Shown here piece by piece: positions 57,816-64,000 of a stretch of 64,000 bases of DNA. Each line of letters starts with the position of its first letter. The stretch's first letter is position 1. The position numbers were made by a program, and so were the translations under genes. Source of the stretch: Ruegeria profundi (GTDB lineage Bacteria > Pseudomonadota > Alphaproteobacteria > Rhodobacterales > Rhodobacteraceae); the NCBI RefSeq assembly GCF_001507545.1, contig NZ_LQBP01000009.1:1-64000 (forward strand), read 5' to 3'. The notes beneath the pieces are model-generated. The model made no database searches and was not told the origin of the DNA. It saw nothing but the letters and a program-made list of their open reading frames with translations.

Positions 57816-58690
57816 ACCACCCACTCTTTCACGCGGGTTTTCAGGAATGTCAGGAACGCCTGCACCTTTGTGGTCCGATGCAGGTCGACATGCGTCACAA
57901 GCCACAGCTTACCTGACCATTCAGGCATACTGTCTATTACCTCTTGCAAATCGGGATTGCGGGCTGCTTCCCATCGCTCCATGAACCCGATCCCGGCCCC
58001 GGCCAACACCGCCTGCCGCATCGTAAAGTTGTTCGAGCATCGGAAGGTAATCGCTTCTTCCGGTACATTTTCACGCAGCCAGAGTGAAAACGGGGCCCGA
58101 TTGTTTTCATCGTCATTTCCAACAAAGTGATGGTTCGCGAAATCTTCGATACCCGACGGAATACCGTGCCGCGCGACATAGTCTTCGCTGGCATAAAGCC
58201 CCATCTGCTGGGTCCAGAACGGTTGAACAACGTTGTCCGGCTGATCCGGTGCAGCCCCGGCGCGGATCGCCACATGGGCCTCGCCATATTCCAGGCGGAA
58301 CAGCCGATCACCTGTCAGATAGCGCACGATGACACTTGGGTGCAGCTTCTGAAACTCGCTCAGCACCGGTACTACCAAAGGTGCCAGCGAAGACAGCGAA
58401 GTCACGACCAGCTCACCGGCGACATCGTCGCCACGCCCTTTCATCCGTCCAACAAGTTGGTTGAACTGATCCTCGGTTGCTTGCGCCACGCGCAGCAGAT
58501 CCTCACCAGCTTCGGTGGGTGTGTAACCACGGGCATGCCGCTGGAACAGCTTGACGCCCAACCGCGCCTCGATCGAGTCGATATGGCGGATAACGGTAGC
58601 GTGGTGAACGCCCAGAACCTCGGCCGCGCCGCTGACGGTACCCATGCGGGCGACTTGGTACGCGGTTCTCACTTCATCCCAATTGTCCAC
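57812..58690 (-). CDS. LysR-family transcriptional regulator
   Basis: This 292-residue regulator starts at the GTG at 58690 ((M)DNWDEVRTAYQVAR), giving the normal LysR length; the ORF goes on upstream without similarity. The helix-turn-helix is TVSGAAEVLGVHHATVIRHIDSIE, followed by GVKLFQRHARGYTPTEAG, and the effector domain begins VAGELVVTSLS. It is divergent from azoR and overlaps the exporter gene, so either may be its target. Confidence 0.9.
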   Translation of the reverse strand: MDNWDEVRTAYQVARMGTVSGAAEVLGVHHATVIRHIDSIEARLGVKLFQRHARGYTPTEAGEDLLRVAQATEDQFNQLVGRMKGRGDDVAGELVVTSLSSLAPLVVPVLSEFQKLHPSVIVRYLTGDRLFRLEYGEAHVAIRAGAAPDQPDNVVQPFWTQQMGLYASEDYVARHGIPSGIEDFANHHFVGNDDENNRAPFSLWLRENVPEEAITFRCSNNFTMRQAVLAGAGIGFMERWEAARNPDLQEVIDSMPEWSGKLWLVTHVDLHRTTKVQAFLTFLKTRVKEWVV

Positions 58691-58715
58691 ATCATCACCA
58701 CAACTGTGCAATTTC

Positions 58716-58730
58716 CAACAACACCTGTTG
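58716..58730. promoter_or_regulatory. Inverted repeat between LysR and azoR, possible operator
   Basis: CAACA and TGTTG arms five bases apart (CAACAACACCTGTTG) lie in the 119-base divergent region. The layout suits a LysR recognition site, although the strict T-N11-A form is imperfect. Confidence 0.4.
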
Positions 58731-58809
58731 ATATATCCGACTTTTGTTCGATCACGCAATATTCATATATGACCCCAGAATAAATTTCATAAACCTAAGG
58801 ATCGAAGAC

Positions 58810-59391
58810 ATGACCAAAACAATCCTTCATATCGACGCTTCTGCCCGCCGCGAAGGTTCCGCAAGCCGTGACCTATCTGACCGTATCGTCAAGCATCTGG
58901 GTGGCGGCCGCATCATCCGCCGCGATCTGGCAAAGCCGCTGCCCCTGTTGACCGAAGAATGGATCAACGCCAACTTCACGCCAGCGGATCAACGCAGCGA
59001 TGCGCAACGCGACCAGTTGGCATTGTCGGACAGCCTGGTGAATGAGCTTCAAGACGCCGACACCATCGTCATCGGCTTGCCCATCTATAATTTTTCGGTG
59101 CCGGCAGCGTTCAAAGCCTGGATCGATCTGGTTGCCCGCGCAGGCGTAACATTTTCGTACACCGAGAATGGCCCCAAAGGTCTGCTAGAGGGCAAGCGCG
59201 TGGTTCTCGCAATTGCGTCGGGCGGTACGGCGGTCGGGTCCGAGATCGACTTTGCCACCGGCTACGTCCGTCACATGCTGGGCTTCATCGGTATCACCGA
59301 TGTTGACATTGTCGCCGCCGACTCGATGGCCATCGACGCCGAGGCCGCGCTGAGCAACGCCCAAAAGGCCGTGACCGAGCTGGCCGCCTGA
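58810..59391 (+). CDS. azoR: FMN-dependent NADH-azoreductase
   Basis: The 193-residue flavodoxin-like enzyme starts at the ATG at 58810. ILHIDASARREGSASRDLSDRI is the FMN-phosphate-binding start, VIGLPIYNFSVPAAFKAWIDLVARAGVTF is the family signature, and AIASGGTAVGSEIDFAT the last FMN contact. AzoR-type enzymes reduce quinones and azo bonds and protect from electrophiles. It is divergent from the LysR gene. Confidence 0.92.
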   Translation: MTKTILHIDASARREGSASRDLSDRIVKHLGGGRIIRRDLAKPLPLLTEEWINANFTPADQRSDAQRDQLALSDSLVNELQDADTIVIGLPIYNFSVPAAFKAWIDLVARAGVTFSYTENGPKGLLEGKRVVLAIASGGTAVGSEIDFATGYVRHMLGFIGITDVDIVAADSMAIDAEAALSNAQKAVTELAA

Positions 59392-59415
59392 ACCACCTCT
59401 GGCTTTTGCGCCGGG

Positions 59416-59461
59416 AAACGTCCAGTCTGCGTCTGAAACAGAATTCGCAGGCTGGGCGTTT
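59416..59461 (+). promoter_or_regulatory. Long hairpin between azoR and the racemase gene
   Basis: Arms at 59416-59431 and 59446-59461 form a 16-bp stem: 14 Watson-Crick and two G-U pairs, with a 14-base loop. It ends three bases before the racemase ATG and includes the only purine-rich part near it. It could be the azoR terminator (a short TTT follows), or may hide the ribosome-binding site. Confidence 0.6.
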
Positions 59462-59464
59462 ATC

Positions 59465-60205
59465 ATGAAGAAAATTGGCATTCTGGGCGGCGTGGGCTGG
59501 GCCTCGACCGTAGATTACTATCGGGCAATCGCCCAGGGCGCAGGCCAGTACTTTGCTGAACGCGGGCATGGGTCTCCGCTGCCTGTCCCGCCGATGACCA
59601 TCGAATCCGTGACACAAGCCAAAACCCGTGCTTTGCGTGGCGTGGCCGGGGATGAGGGCAGCTGGGCCGGGTTTGACGCCGTGTTTCGCGACGCATTGCT
59701 GACACTGGAACGTGCCGGATGTGATTTCGGAATAATCGCCTCAAACACGCCTCATGCAAGGCTGCATGCGATCAGGCAGGGCGTTTCGATGCCGATCCTC
59801 AGCATCTTCGACGCCACGGCCCGAGTTACTGCCACAACGGGCGCGTCCAAAGCGCTGATATTGGGGACAACCGTCACCATGCAGGCGACCGACTACGCCG
59901 ACCAACTGGCCCAAGAGGGCATTACAGCCAATAATCGCTTACCCTCGGATGAGATCGCCGAAATGCAGGCCATGATCGACAGTGATTTCTATGGCGGTGC
60001 CTCAGCGGCTGCGCGCGACAGGCTGCTGGCCTATTGCAACAGACATGCAGAGCCGGGAACCGCCATTCTGTTGGCCTGCACAGAATTGCCGTTGGCGTTT
60101 CCGGATCATCTGGACGACCCGGTTTTCGAGGCTGACGGGCATCTTTTCGTCAATCCGTCGGCGGCTCATGTCGCAGCCGCCTTGAAAGAAGCGCTTGAGG
60201 GTTGA
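59465..60205 (+). CDS. Aspartate/glutamate racemase family protein
   Basis: The 246-residue protein has the two-domain racemase pattern: GILGGVGWASTVDYYRA at the N-terminus and the second catalytic Cys in LLACTELPLAF. The first catalytic Cys is replaced by Ser (IIASNTPHARL). Some members such as the E. coli YgeA type also carry only one Cys and remain active with a Thr. A hairpin lies directly before the start codon. The substrate is unknown. Confidence 0.82.
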   Translation: MKKIGILGGVGWASTVDYYRAIAQGAGQYFAERGHGSPLPVPPMTIESVTQAKTRALRGVAGDEGSWAGFDAVFRDALLTLERAGCDFGIIASNTPHARLHAIRQGVSMPILSIFDATARVTATTGASKALILGTTVTMQATDYADQLAQEGITANNRLPSDEIAEMQAMIDSDFYGGASAAARDRLLAYCNRHAEPGTAILLACTELPLAFPDHLDDPVFEADGHLFVNPSAAHVAAALKEALEG

Positions 60206-60736
60206 TCAATGCAGCCAGCGCACGTCGCAGCCGATCTTTTCGAAAAATGCCATCAGGTCTGTGCGCGCCATTGCCACCGTGCGGTCATTGACCAAAGGGT
60301 GCATGTAAATGACATCTGCCTGCTGCGCCGCCCCGTCCATGAAGAAGCTGACGTTGTTTTGCACCCCGTTGATCATGGCAAGCGGGCTGACCGCGCCGGG
60401 ACGAATGCCAAGGTTCTGCATCAACCGATCCGCCGAACCAAACGATAGATTGCCCACCCCGAGCTTGGCACCCAGCGCCTTGAGATCAATCTCGCGGCTC
60501 TGCTCCAAAGTCACGAGGTAGTTCCGCTTTTTCTTGTCTCGCAAGTACAGGTTCTTGAGGCGCAGGGCGTTTTCGCCCGGTACCATAAACTGATCTTCGA
60601 CCGCCTTTGACTCTTCAACCGTGCGCAGTGGAACATGGGTGTGCAGACGGTAGGCCAGCCCCCAGCTATCCAACTGCGCCAGCAGCGCATCCGAACTGAG
60701 CGGCAATGTATCCTGAAAAGTCGAAGATGCGTCCAT
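60206..60736 (-). CDS. YbaK/EbsC-type aminoacyl-tRNA deacylase (ProXp/PrdX-like)
   Basis: The 176-residue protein starts at the ATG at 60736 with a strong AGGAGG before it; the longer frame is not coding. It has VPLRTVEESKAVEDQFMVPGENALRLKNLYL and the SFGSADRLMQNLGIRPGAVSPLAM block, the features of PrdX/ProXp-ala proteins that hydrolyse mischarged alanyl-tRNA-Pro. The conserved Lys is in KNLYLRD. It converges with the racemase gene without a gap. Confidence 0.88.
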   Translation of the reverse strand: MDASSTFQDTLPLSSDALLAQLDSWGLAYRLHTHVPLRTVEESKAVEDQFMVPGENALRLKNLYLRDKKKRNYLVTLEQSREIDLKALGAKLGVGNLSFGSADRLMQNLGIRPGAVSPLAMINGVQNNVSFFMDGAAQQADVIYMHPLVNDRTVAMARTDLMAFFEKIGCDVRWLH

Positions 60737-61041
60737 GGGAACCTCCTGCGCGTTGCGGTCGTCATGACGAATACGCGGCCGCGATGCAAGCAGGCTGCAG
60801 CGCACATGGTTGACTCTGACGCCGATCCCGCCTAGTGACCCCTCAAACATCCGGAAGCGTCTGATCTTCCGGTCCCTTGAGTCGTTCAGGGATCGCCCCC
60901 CACCAGCGAGTTTCGCCCGTGGGGGCAATTCCATTTGGCTTTATCCCACGTCTAATTCTGTGGGAGGGGGCAATTGTGTATTTAACCGGTATTTCCTACC
61001 TAGGAAGTGCCACGAGATAACCGGCTAAGGAGGCCGAAGGC
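60737..61041 (+). other. Structured region upstream of ffh
   Basis: A 305-base gap without a gene. Four hairpins follow each other: CCGGAAG/CTTCCGG (60851-60872), a TCCC/GGGA stem (60873-60892), a GC-rich stem (60895-60926) closed by GCGA/TCGC, and TCCCAC/GTGGGA (60944-60965), then the 14-base TTCCTA/TAGGAA palindrome near 60992-61005. The ten-mer GGGGGCAATT occurs twice. It may be an RNA leader of ffh or a small RNA. The SRP RNA consensus is not present. Confidence 0.4.
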
Positions 61042-62544
61042 ATGTTTGAAAATCTATCCGAACGCCTCTCTGGCGTCTTTGACCGGCTGACCAAACAGGG
61101 CGCGCTGTCCGAGGAAGACGTAAAGACCGCCCTGCGCGAAGTCCGCGTAGCGTTGCTTGAGGCCGACGTCTCGCTGCCGGTTGCGCGCGAATTTGTCAAG
61201 AAAGTTCAGGATCAAGCCACTGGTCAGGCTGTCACCAAGTCAATCACACCCGGCCAACAGGTCGTCAAGATCGTGCATGATGCGCTGGTTGACGTGCTGC
61301 GTGGCGAAGACGACCCCGGCAAGCTGAAGATCGACAACCCGCCTGCACCGATCCTAATGGTCGGTCTGCAAGGTTCGGGTAAGACGACCACAACCGGTAA
61401 GCTGGCCAAACGCCTGAAAGAAAAAGAGGGCAAGAAGGTCCTGATGGCCTCGCTGGACGTATACCGCCCGGCGGCTATGGATCAGCTGGCCGTTCTGGGC
61501 ACGCAGGTTGGCGTCGATACTCTGCCGATCGTTCCCGGCCAGAAACCGGTTGATATCGCCAAGCGCGCCAAGCAGCAGGCGACGCTGGGCGGCTATGACG
61601 TCTATATGCTCGACACTGCGGGCCGTCTGCACATTGACGAAGTGCTGATGGACGAGGTTGAGCAGGTCCGCAACGCGGTTGATCCGCGCGAAACCCTGCT
61701 GGTCGTCGATGGCCTGACGGGTCAGGTCGCCGTTGAAGTCGCCGAGGAGTTCGACGCCAAAGTTGGCATCTCAGGCGTGGTTCTGACCCGAATGGACGGT
61801 GACGGGCGCGGCGGCGCGGCTCTGTCGATGCGCGCGGTCACCGGCAAGCCGATCCGCTTTGTCGGTCTGGGCGAAAAGATGGATGCGCTCGAAACCTTCG
61901 AGCCGGACCGGATCGCGGGTCGTATTCTGGGCATGGGCGACATCGTTGCTCTGGTCGAAAAAGCCCAGGAAACGATGGAGATGGAACAGACCGAGCGTAT
62001 GATGAAGCGCATGGTCAAGGGTCAGTTCAATATGAACGACCTGAAAATGCAGCTGGAGCAGATGATCCAGATGGGCGGCATGCAGGGCATGATGGGCATG
62101 ATGCCGGGCATGGGCAAGATGGCCAAGCAGATGGATCAGGCTGGTCTGGATGACAAAATCCTGCGCCAACAGATTGCCATGATTCAGTCCATGACCAAGA
62201 AAGAACGCGCCAACCCGCAACTACTGCAAGCAAGCCGGAAAAAACGGATCGCGGCCGGTTCGGGCATGGAAGTCAGCGACCTTAACAAGCTGCTCAAGAT
62301 GCACCGGCAAATGTCGGACATGATGAAGAAGATGGGCAAGATGGGCAAAGGCAAGATGCTGAAACAGGCCATGAAAGGCATGTTCGGCAAGGGCAGCCCG
62401 TCGCCCGAAGACATGGCCGCGGGTATGGACCCAAAGGCATTGGAACAGGCGGCCAAGGCGATGGGTGGACGTGGCGGTTTGCCGGGTCTGGGTGGCGGCA
62501 TGGCCCTGCCTCCGGGCCTCAGCGGGTTTGGCAAGAAGAAGTAA
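61042..62544 (+). CDS. ffh: Signal recognition particle protein Ffh
   Basis: The 500-residue protein is the SRP54 GTPase that targets membrane proteins with SRP RNA and FtsY. It has an N domain, the G1 motif GLQGSGKTTTTGKLA, DVYRPAAMDQL and DTAGRLHID, the DGDGRGG box, and a Met-rich M domain (MGGMQGMMGMMPGMGKM). The Met/Gly-rich C-terminal tail is long. An AAGGAGG site precedes the ATG. The GNAT gene starts directly after the stop, so ffh heads a unit with rpsP downstream. Confidence 0.97.
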   Translation: MFENLSERLSGVFDRLTKQGALSEEDVKTALREVRVALLEADVSLPVAREFVKKVQDQATGQAVTKSITPGQQVVKIVHDALVDVLRGEDDPGKLKIDNPPAPILMVGLQGSGKTTTTGKLAKRLKEKEGKKVLMASLDVYRPAAMDQLAVLGTQVGVDTLPIVPGQKPVDIAKRAKQQATLGGYDVYMLDTAGRLHIDEVLMDEVEQVRNAVDPRETLLVVDGLTGQVAVEVAEEFDAKVGISGVVLTRMDGDGRGGAALSMRAVTGKPIRFVGLGEKMDALETFEPDRIAGRILGMGDIVALVEKAQETMEMEQTERMMKRMVKGQFNMNDLKMQLEQMIQMGGMQGMMGMMPGMGKMAKQMDQAGLDDKILRQQIAMIQSMTKKERANPQLLQASRKKRIAAGSGMEVSDLNKLLKMHRQMSDMMKKMGKMGKGKMLKQAMKGMFGKGSPSPEDMAAGMDPKALEQAAKAMGGRGGLPGLGGGMALPPGLSGFGKKK

Positions 62545-63099
62545 ATGAACGCCCTCACCCCTCATATCCCCCGGCTTGAGACCGAGCGCCTGATCCTTCG
62601 CGCGCCGTCCGAGGCTGATCTGGACACCGAGGCAGAGTTCTTTGCCAGCGAGGCATCGCGCTTTGTCGGCGGACCTCTGCGCCGGGATGAGACTTGGCGG
62701 GCAATTGCCACGCTGCTGGGCCACTGGGCTTTGCGCGGCTATGGGTTCTGGGGCGTCGAGGAAAAGGAAACCGGCACCTATGTAGGCCATGTCGGTCTGT
62801 GGTACCCAGAGGGCTGGCCCGAACCCGAAATCGGCTGGACACTGATGAATCACGCCACTGGTAAAGGCTATGCGACCGAGGCTGCGCAAGCCGCGCGCGC
62901 TTATGCTTATGACATTCTCGGATGGGAAACGGCAATTTCGCTGATCGACCCGGACAACCACGCCAGCAAGGCGGTTGCCAAACGCTTGGGTGCCGCTTTC
63001 GATTACAACTACGAACACCCGAAATTCGGCACTACCGAGATCTGGCGTCACACGGCACCCGGCGATCTGGTGAATGGCGGCATGGAGGCCTACACATGA
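62545..63099 (+). CDS. GNAT-family N-acetyltransferase (RimJ/RimL-like)
   Basis: The 184-residue protein reads like the RimJ/RimL group: IPRLETERLILRAPSEADL, HVGLWYPEGWPEPEIGWTL, the acetyl-CoA-binding region GKGYATEAAQAARAYAY and SLIDPDNHASKAVAKRLG. The target is not known. It begins on the first base after the ffh stop and overlaps the chorismate mutase gene. Confidence 0.88.
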   Translation: MNALTPHIPRLETERLILRAPSEADLDTEAEFFASEASRFVGGPLRRDETWRAIATLLGHWALRGYGFWGVEEKETGTYVGHVGLWYPEGWPEPEIGWTLMNHATGKGYATEAAQAARAYAYDILGWETAISLIDPDNHASKAVAKRLGAAFDYNYEHPKFGTTEIWRHTAPGDLVNGGMEAYT

Positions 63100-63392
63100 C
63101 CAACCCCGTGACACAGGCTGCCACGCTGTTGAAAGACCACCGCGACAGCATTGACCGGCTGGACGCGATCCTTGTCTATACGCTGGGCGAGCGGTTCAAG
63201 CACACGCAGGCTGTAGGCAAGCTCAAGGCCGAACACGACCTTCCCCCGTCCGATCCCACGCGTGAGGCTGCGCAGATCGCTCGGTTAGAAGACCTGGCGA
63301 AACAGGCCGATCTGGACCCTGATTTCGCCAAGGCTTTCCTGAATTTCATCATTCAGGAAGTCATCCGACACCACCGGAAACATCAGGAATAA
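63096..63392 (+). CDS. Chorismate mutase, AroQ type
   Basis: A 98-residue all-helical AroQ domain. HRDSIDRLDAILVYTLGERF is helix 1 with the Arg of the active site, KLKAEHDLPPSDPTREAAQI carries the Lys and Arg residues, and a terminal FLNFIIQEVIRHHRK helix completes it. It converts chorismate to prephenate for Phe and Tyr. The ATG overlaps the acetyltransferase stop (ATGA); the longer upstream frame is spurious. Confidence 0.9.
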   Translation: MTNPVTQAATLLKDHRDSIDRLDAILVYTLGERFKHTQAVGKLKAEHDLPPSDPTREAAQIARLEDLAKQADLDPDFAKAFLNFIIQEVIRHHRKHQE

Positions 63393-63461
63393 CCCGCGTT
63401 TCCACGAATACCAAGAATACCCGGTCCGCGACCGGTCACGCCATTCAAAGGAGATACCACC

Positions 63462-63851
63462 ATGGCAATGAAAATTCGTCTCGCCCGCGGCGGCTCGAAA
63501 AAACGTCCTTTCTATCGCATCGTAGCGGCGGACAGCCGCATGCCTCGCGATGGCCGTTTCATCGAGAAACTTGGCGTTTACAATCCGCTGCTGCCGAAAG
63601 ACAGCGAAGAGCGCGTGAAAATGGACATGGAGCGCATTCAGTACTGGCTGGATCAGGGCGCACAGCCGACCGACCGTATCGCACGTATGCTGGAAGCCGC
63701 CGGCACCCGCGACAAGGCCGAGCGTAACAACCCGCAGAAAGGCACCCCAGGCAAGAAAGCGCAGGAACGTGCAGAAGAGAAAGCTGCAAAGGCTGCTGAA
63801 GCTGCCGAAGCGGCGGCTGCACCTGCTGAAGAAGCCGCAGCTGAAGAGTAA
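63462..63851 (+). CDS. rpsP: 30S ribosomal protein S16
   Basis: The 129-residue protein begins [21 protein letters not shown], followed by [14 protein letters not shown] and the [13 protein letters not shown] part. About 45 C-terminal residues are an Ala/Glu/Lys-rich extension ([17 protein letters not shown]) common in alphaproteobacteria but absent in E. coli. An AAGGAG site precedes the start. It follows chorismate mutase by 69 bases. Confidence 0.96.
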   Translation: MAMKIRLARGGSKKRPFYRIVAADSRMPRDGRFIEKLGVYNPLLPKDSEERVKMDMERIQYWLDQGAQPTDRIARMLEAAGTRDKAERNNPQKGTPGKKAQERAEEKAAKAAEAAEAAAAPAEEAAAEE

Positions 63852-63863
63852 GCAGGCGGACGC

Positions 63864-64000
63864 GTGCAGGGTCAGGCTTTTACCGACGATTTCCGTACGC
63901 AGTTCAATCTGTTGATGCGGCTCCGGCGCGACGTGCGCCGGTTCCGCACCGATCCCGTGGACGAGGCCGTGCTGATGCGCTGCCTCGACACGTTTCGGCT
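63864..64000 (+). CDS. bluB: 5,6-dimethylbenzimidazole synthase, N-terminal part (cut by window edge)
   Basis: From the GTG at 63864 the frame reads (M)QGQAFTDDFRTQFNLLM and then RRDVRRFRTDPVDEAVL, the start of BluB, which cuts FMN to make the lower ligand of cobalamin. RRDVRRF is the flavin-phosphate contact. The gene continues beyond the right edge. AGGCGGA lies before the GTG. It joins the adenosyltransferase and cobC-cbiB as the third cobalamin locus of the window. Confidence 0.88.
   Translation, partial: MQGQAFTDDFRTQFNLLMRLRRDVRRFRTDPVDEAVLMRCLDTFR

Noticed and set aside
60737..61041. SRP RNA gene (ffs) next to ffh
   Set aside because: The conserved GGTCAGGTCCGGAAGGAAGCAGCC core is not found on either strand.

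Overview
The window is GC-rich chromosomal DNA from an alphaproteobacterium of the Rhodobacteraceae, most likely the Roseobacter group (Ruegeria-like). The supporting signs are the block rpoZ-rsh-DUF2062-pdxJ-acpS-lepB-rnc-era-recO, the chain chvI-chvG-hprK-rapZ-EIIA-HPr beside a divergent pckA, the five-gene F0 cluster atpI-B-E-b'-b without F1 genes, a probable methylsuccinyl-CoA dehydrogenase of the ethylmalonyl-CoA pathway, aerobic cobalamin genes, a CtrA-type site, and frequent GTG/TTG starts overlapping the preceding stop. The species is inferred, not proven.

Layout. 1-9.6 kb: 5' end of tuf, a lipoprotein, parC, an SH3 protein, an SDR, a HIG1-like protein with the cobalamin adenosyltransferase, etfB-etfA with a strong terminator, a DUF6473-like protein and 3-hydroxybutyryl-CoA dehydrogenase. 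9.6-17 kb: the leftward ChvI/ChvG-HprK-RapZ-PTS operon and rightward pckA. 17-23.8 kb: a winged-helix/membrane-protein pair, a TauE-type exporter, mcd, a lipoprotein, a META-domain protein, recO and a beta-barrel protein. 23.8-33 kb: the large leftward housekeeping block from folK/rpoZ to era/DUF1491. 33-37 kb: a NYN-domain gene, then rightward ispH-DUF3429-methyltransferase-rnhA-TRIC. 37-40.5 kb: leftward def, a deformylase-like gene with active-site changes, fmt and a small membrane protein; rightward patB. 40.7-41.6 kb: a complete IS5-family element flanked by CTAG. 42-45.5 kb: a glutathionyl-hydroquinone reductase, a lone receiver protein with a CtrA-like box in front of it, and cobC-cbiB. 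45.6-53 kb: smc, two small envelope proteins, an aminotransferase with a divergent FCD regulator, and a glycosyltransferase. 53-56 kb: the F0 operon. 56-64 kb: an ArsR regulator with a visible operator, a universal stress protein, an EamA transporter and LysR regulator divergent from azoR, a racemase, a YbaK-type deacylase, then ffh, GNAT, chorismate mutase, rpsP and the start of bluB.

The content is mainly core genome, and I see no prophage, CRISPR array, toxin-antitoxin or defence island. I did not find a clearly new multi-gene system. The most notable signals are a paralogous deformylase lacking a metal ligand and the catalytic Glu; an IS whose transposase and the neighbouring host gene share one palindromic CTAG as stop codon on opposite strands; a CtrA-type site before an atypical receiver; a 16-bp hairpin abutting the racemase start codon; a structured region before ffh; and a possible minus-strand small RNA after pckA. 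Function calls rest on recognition of motifs and gene order; no database search was run.
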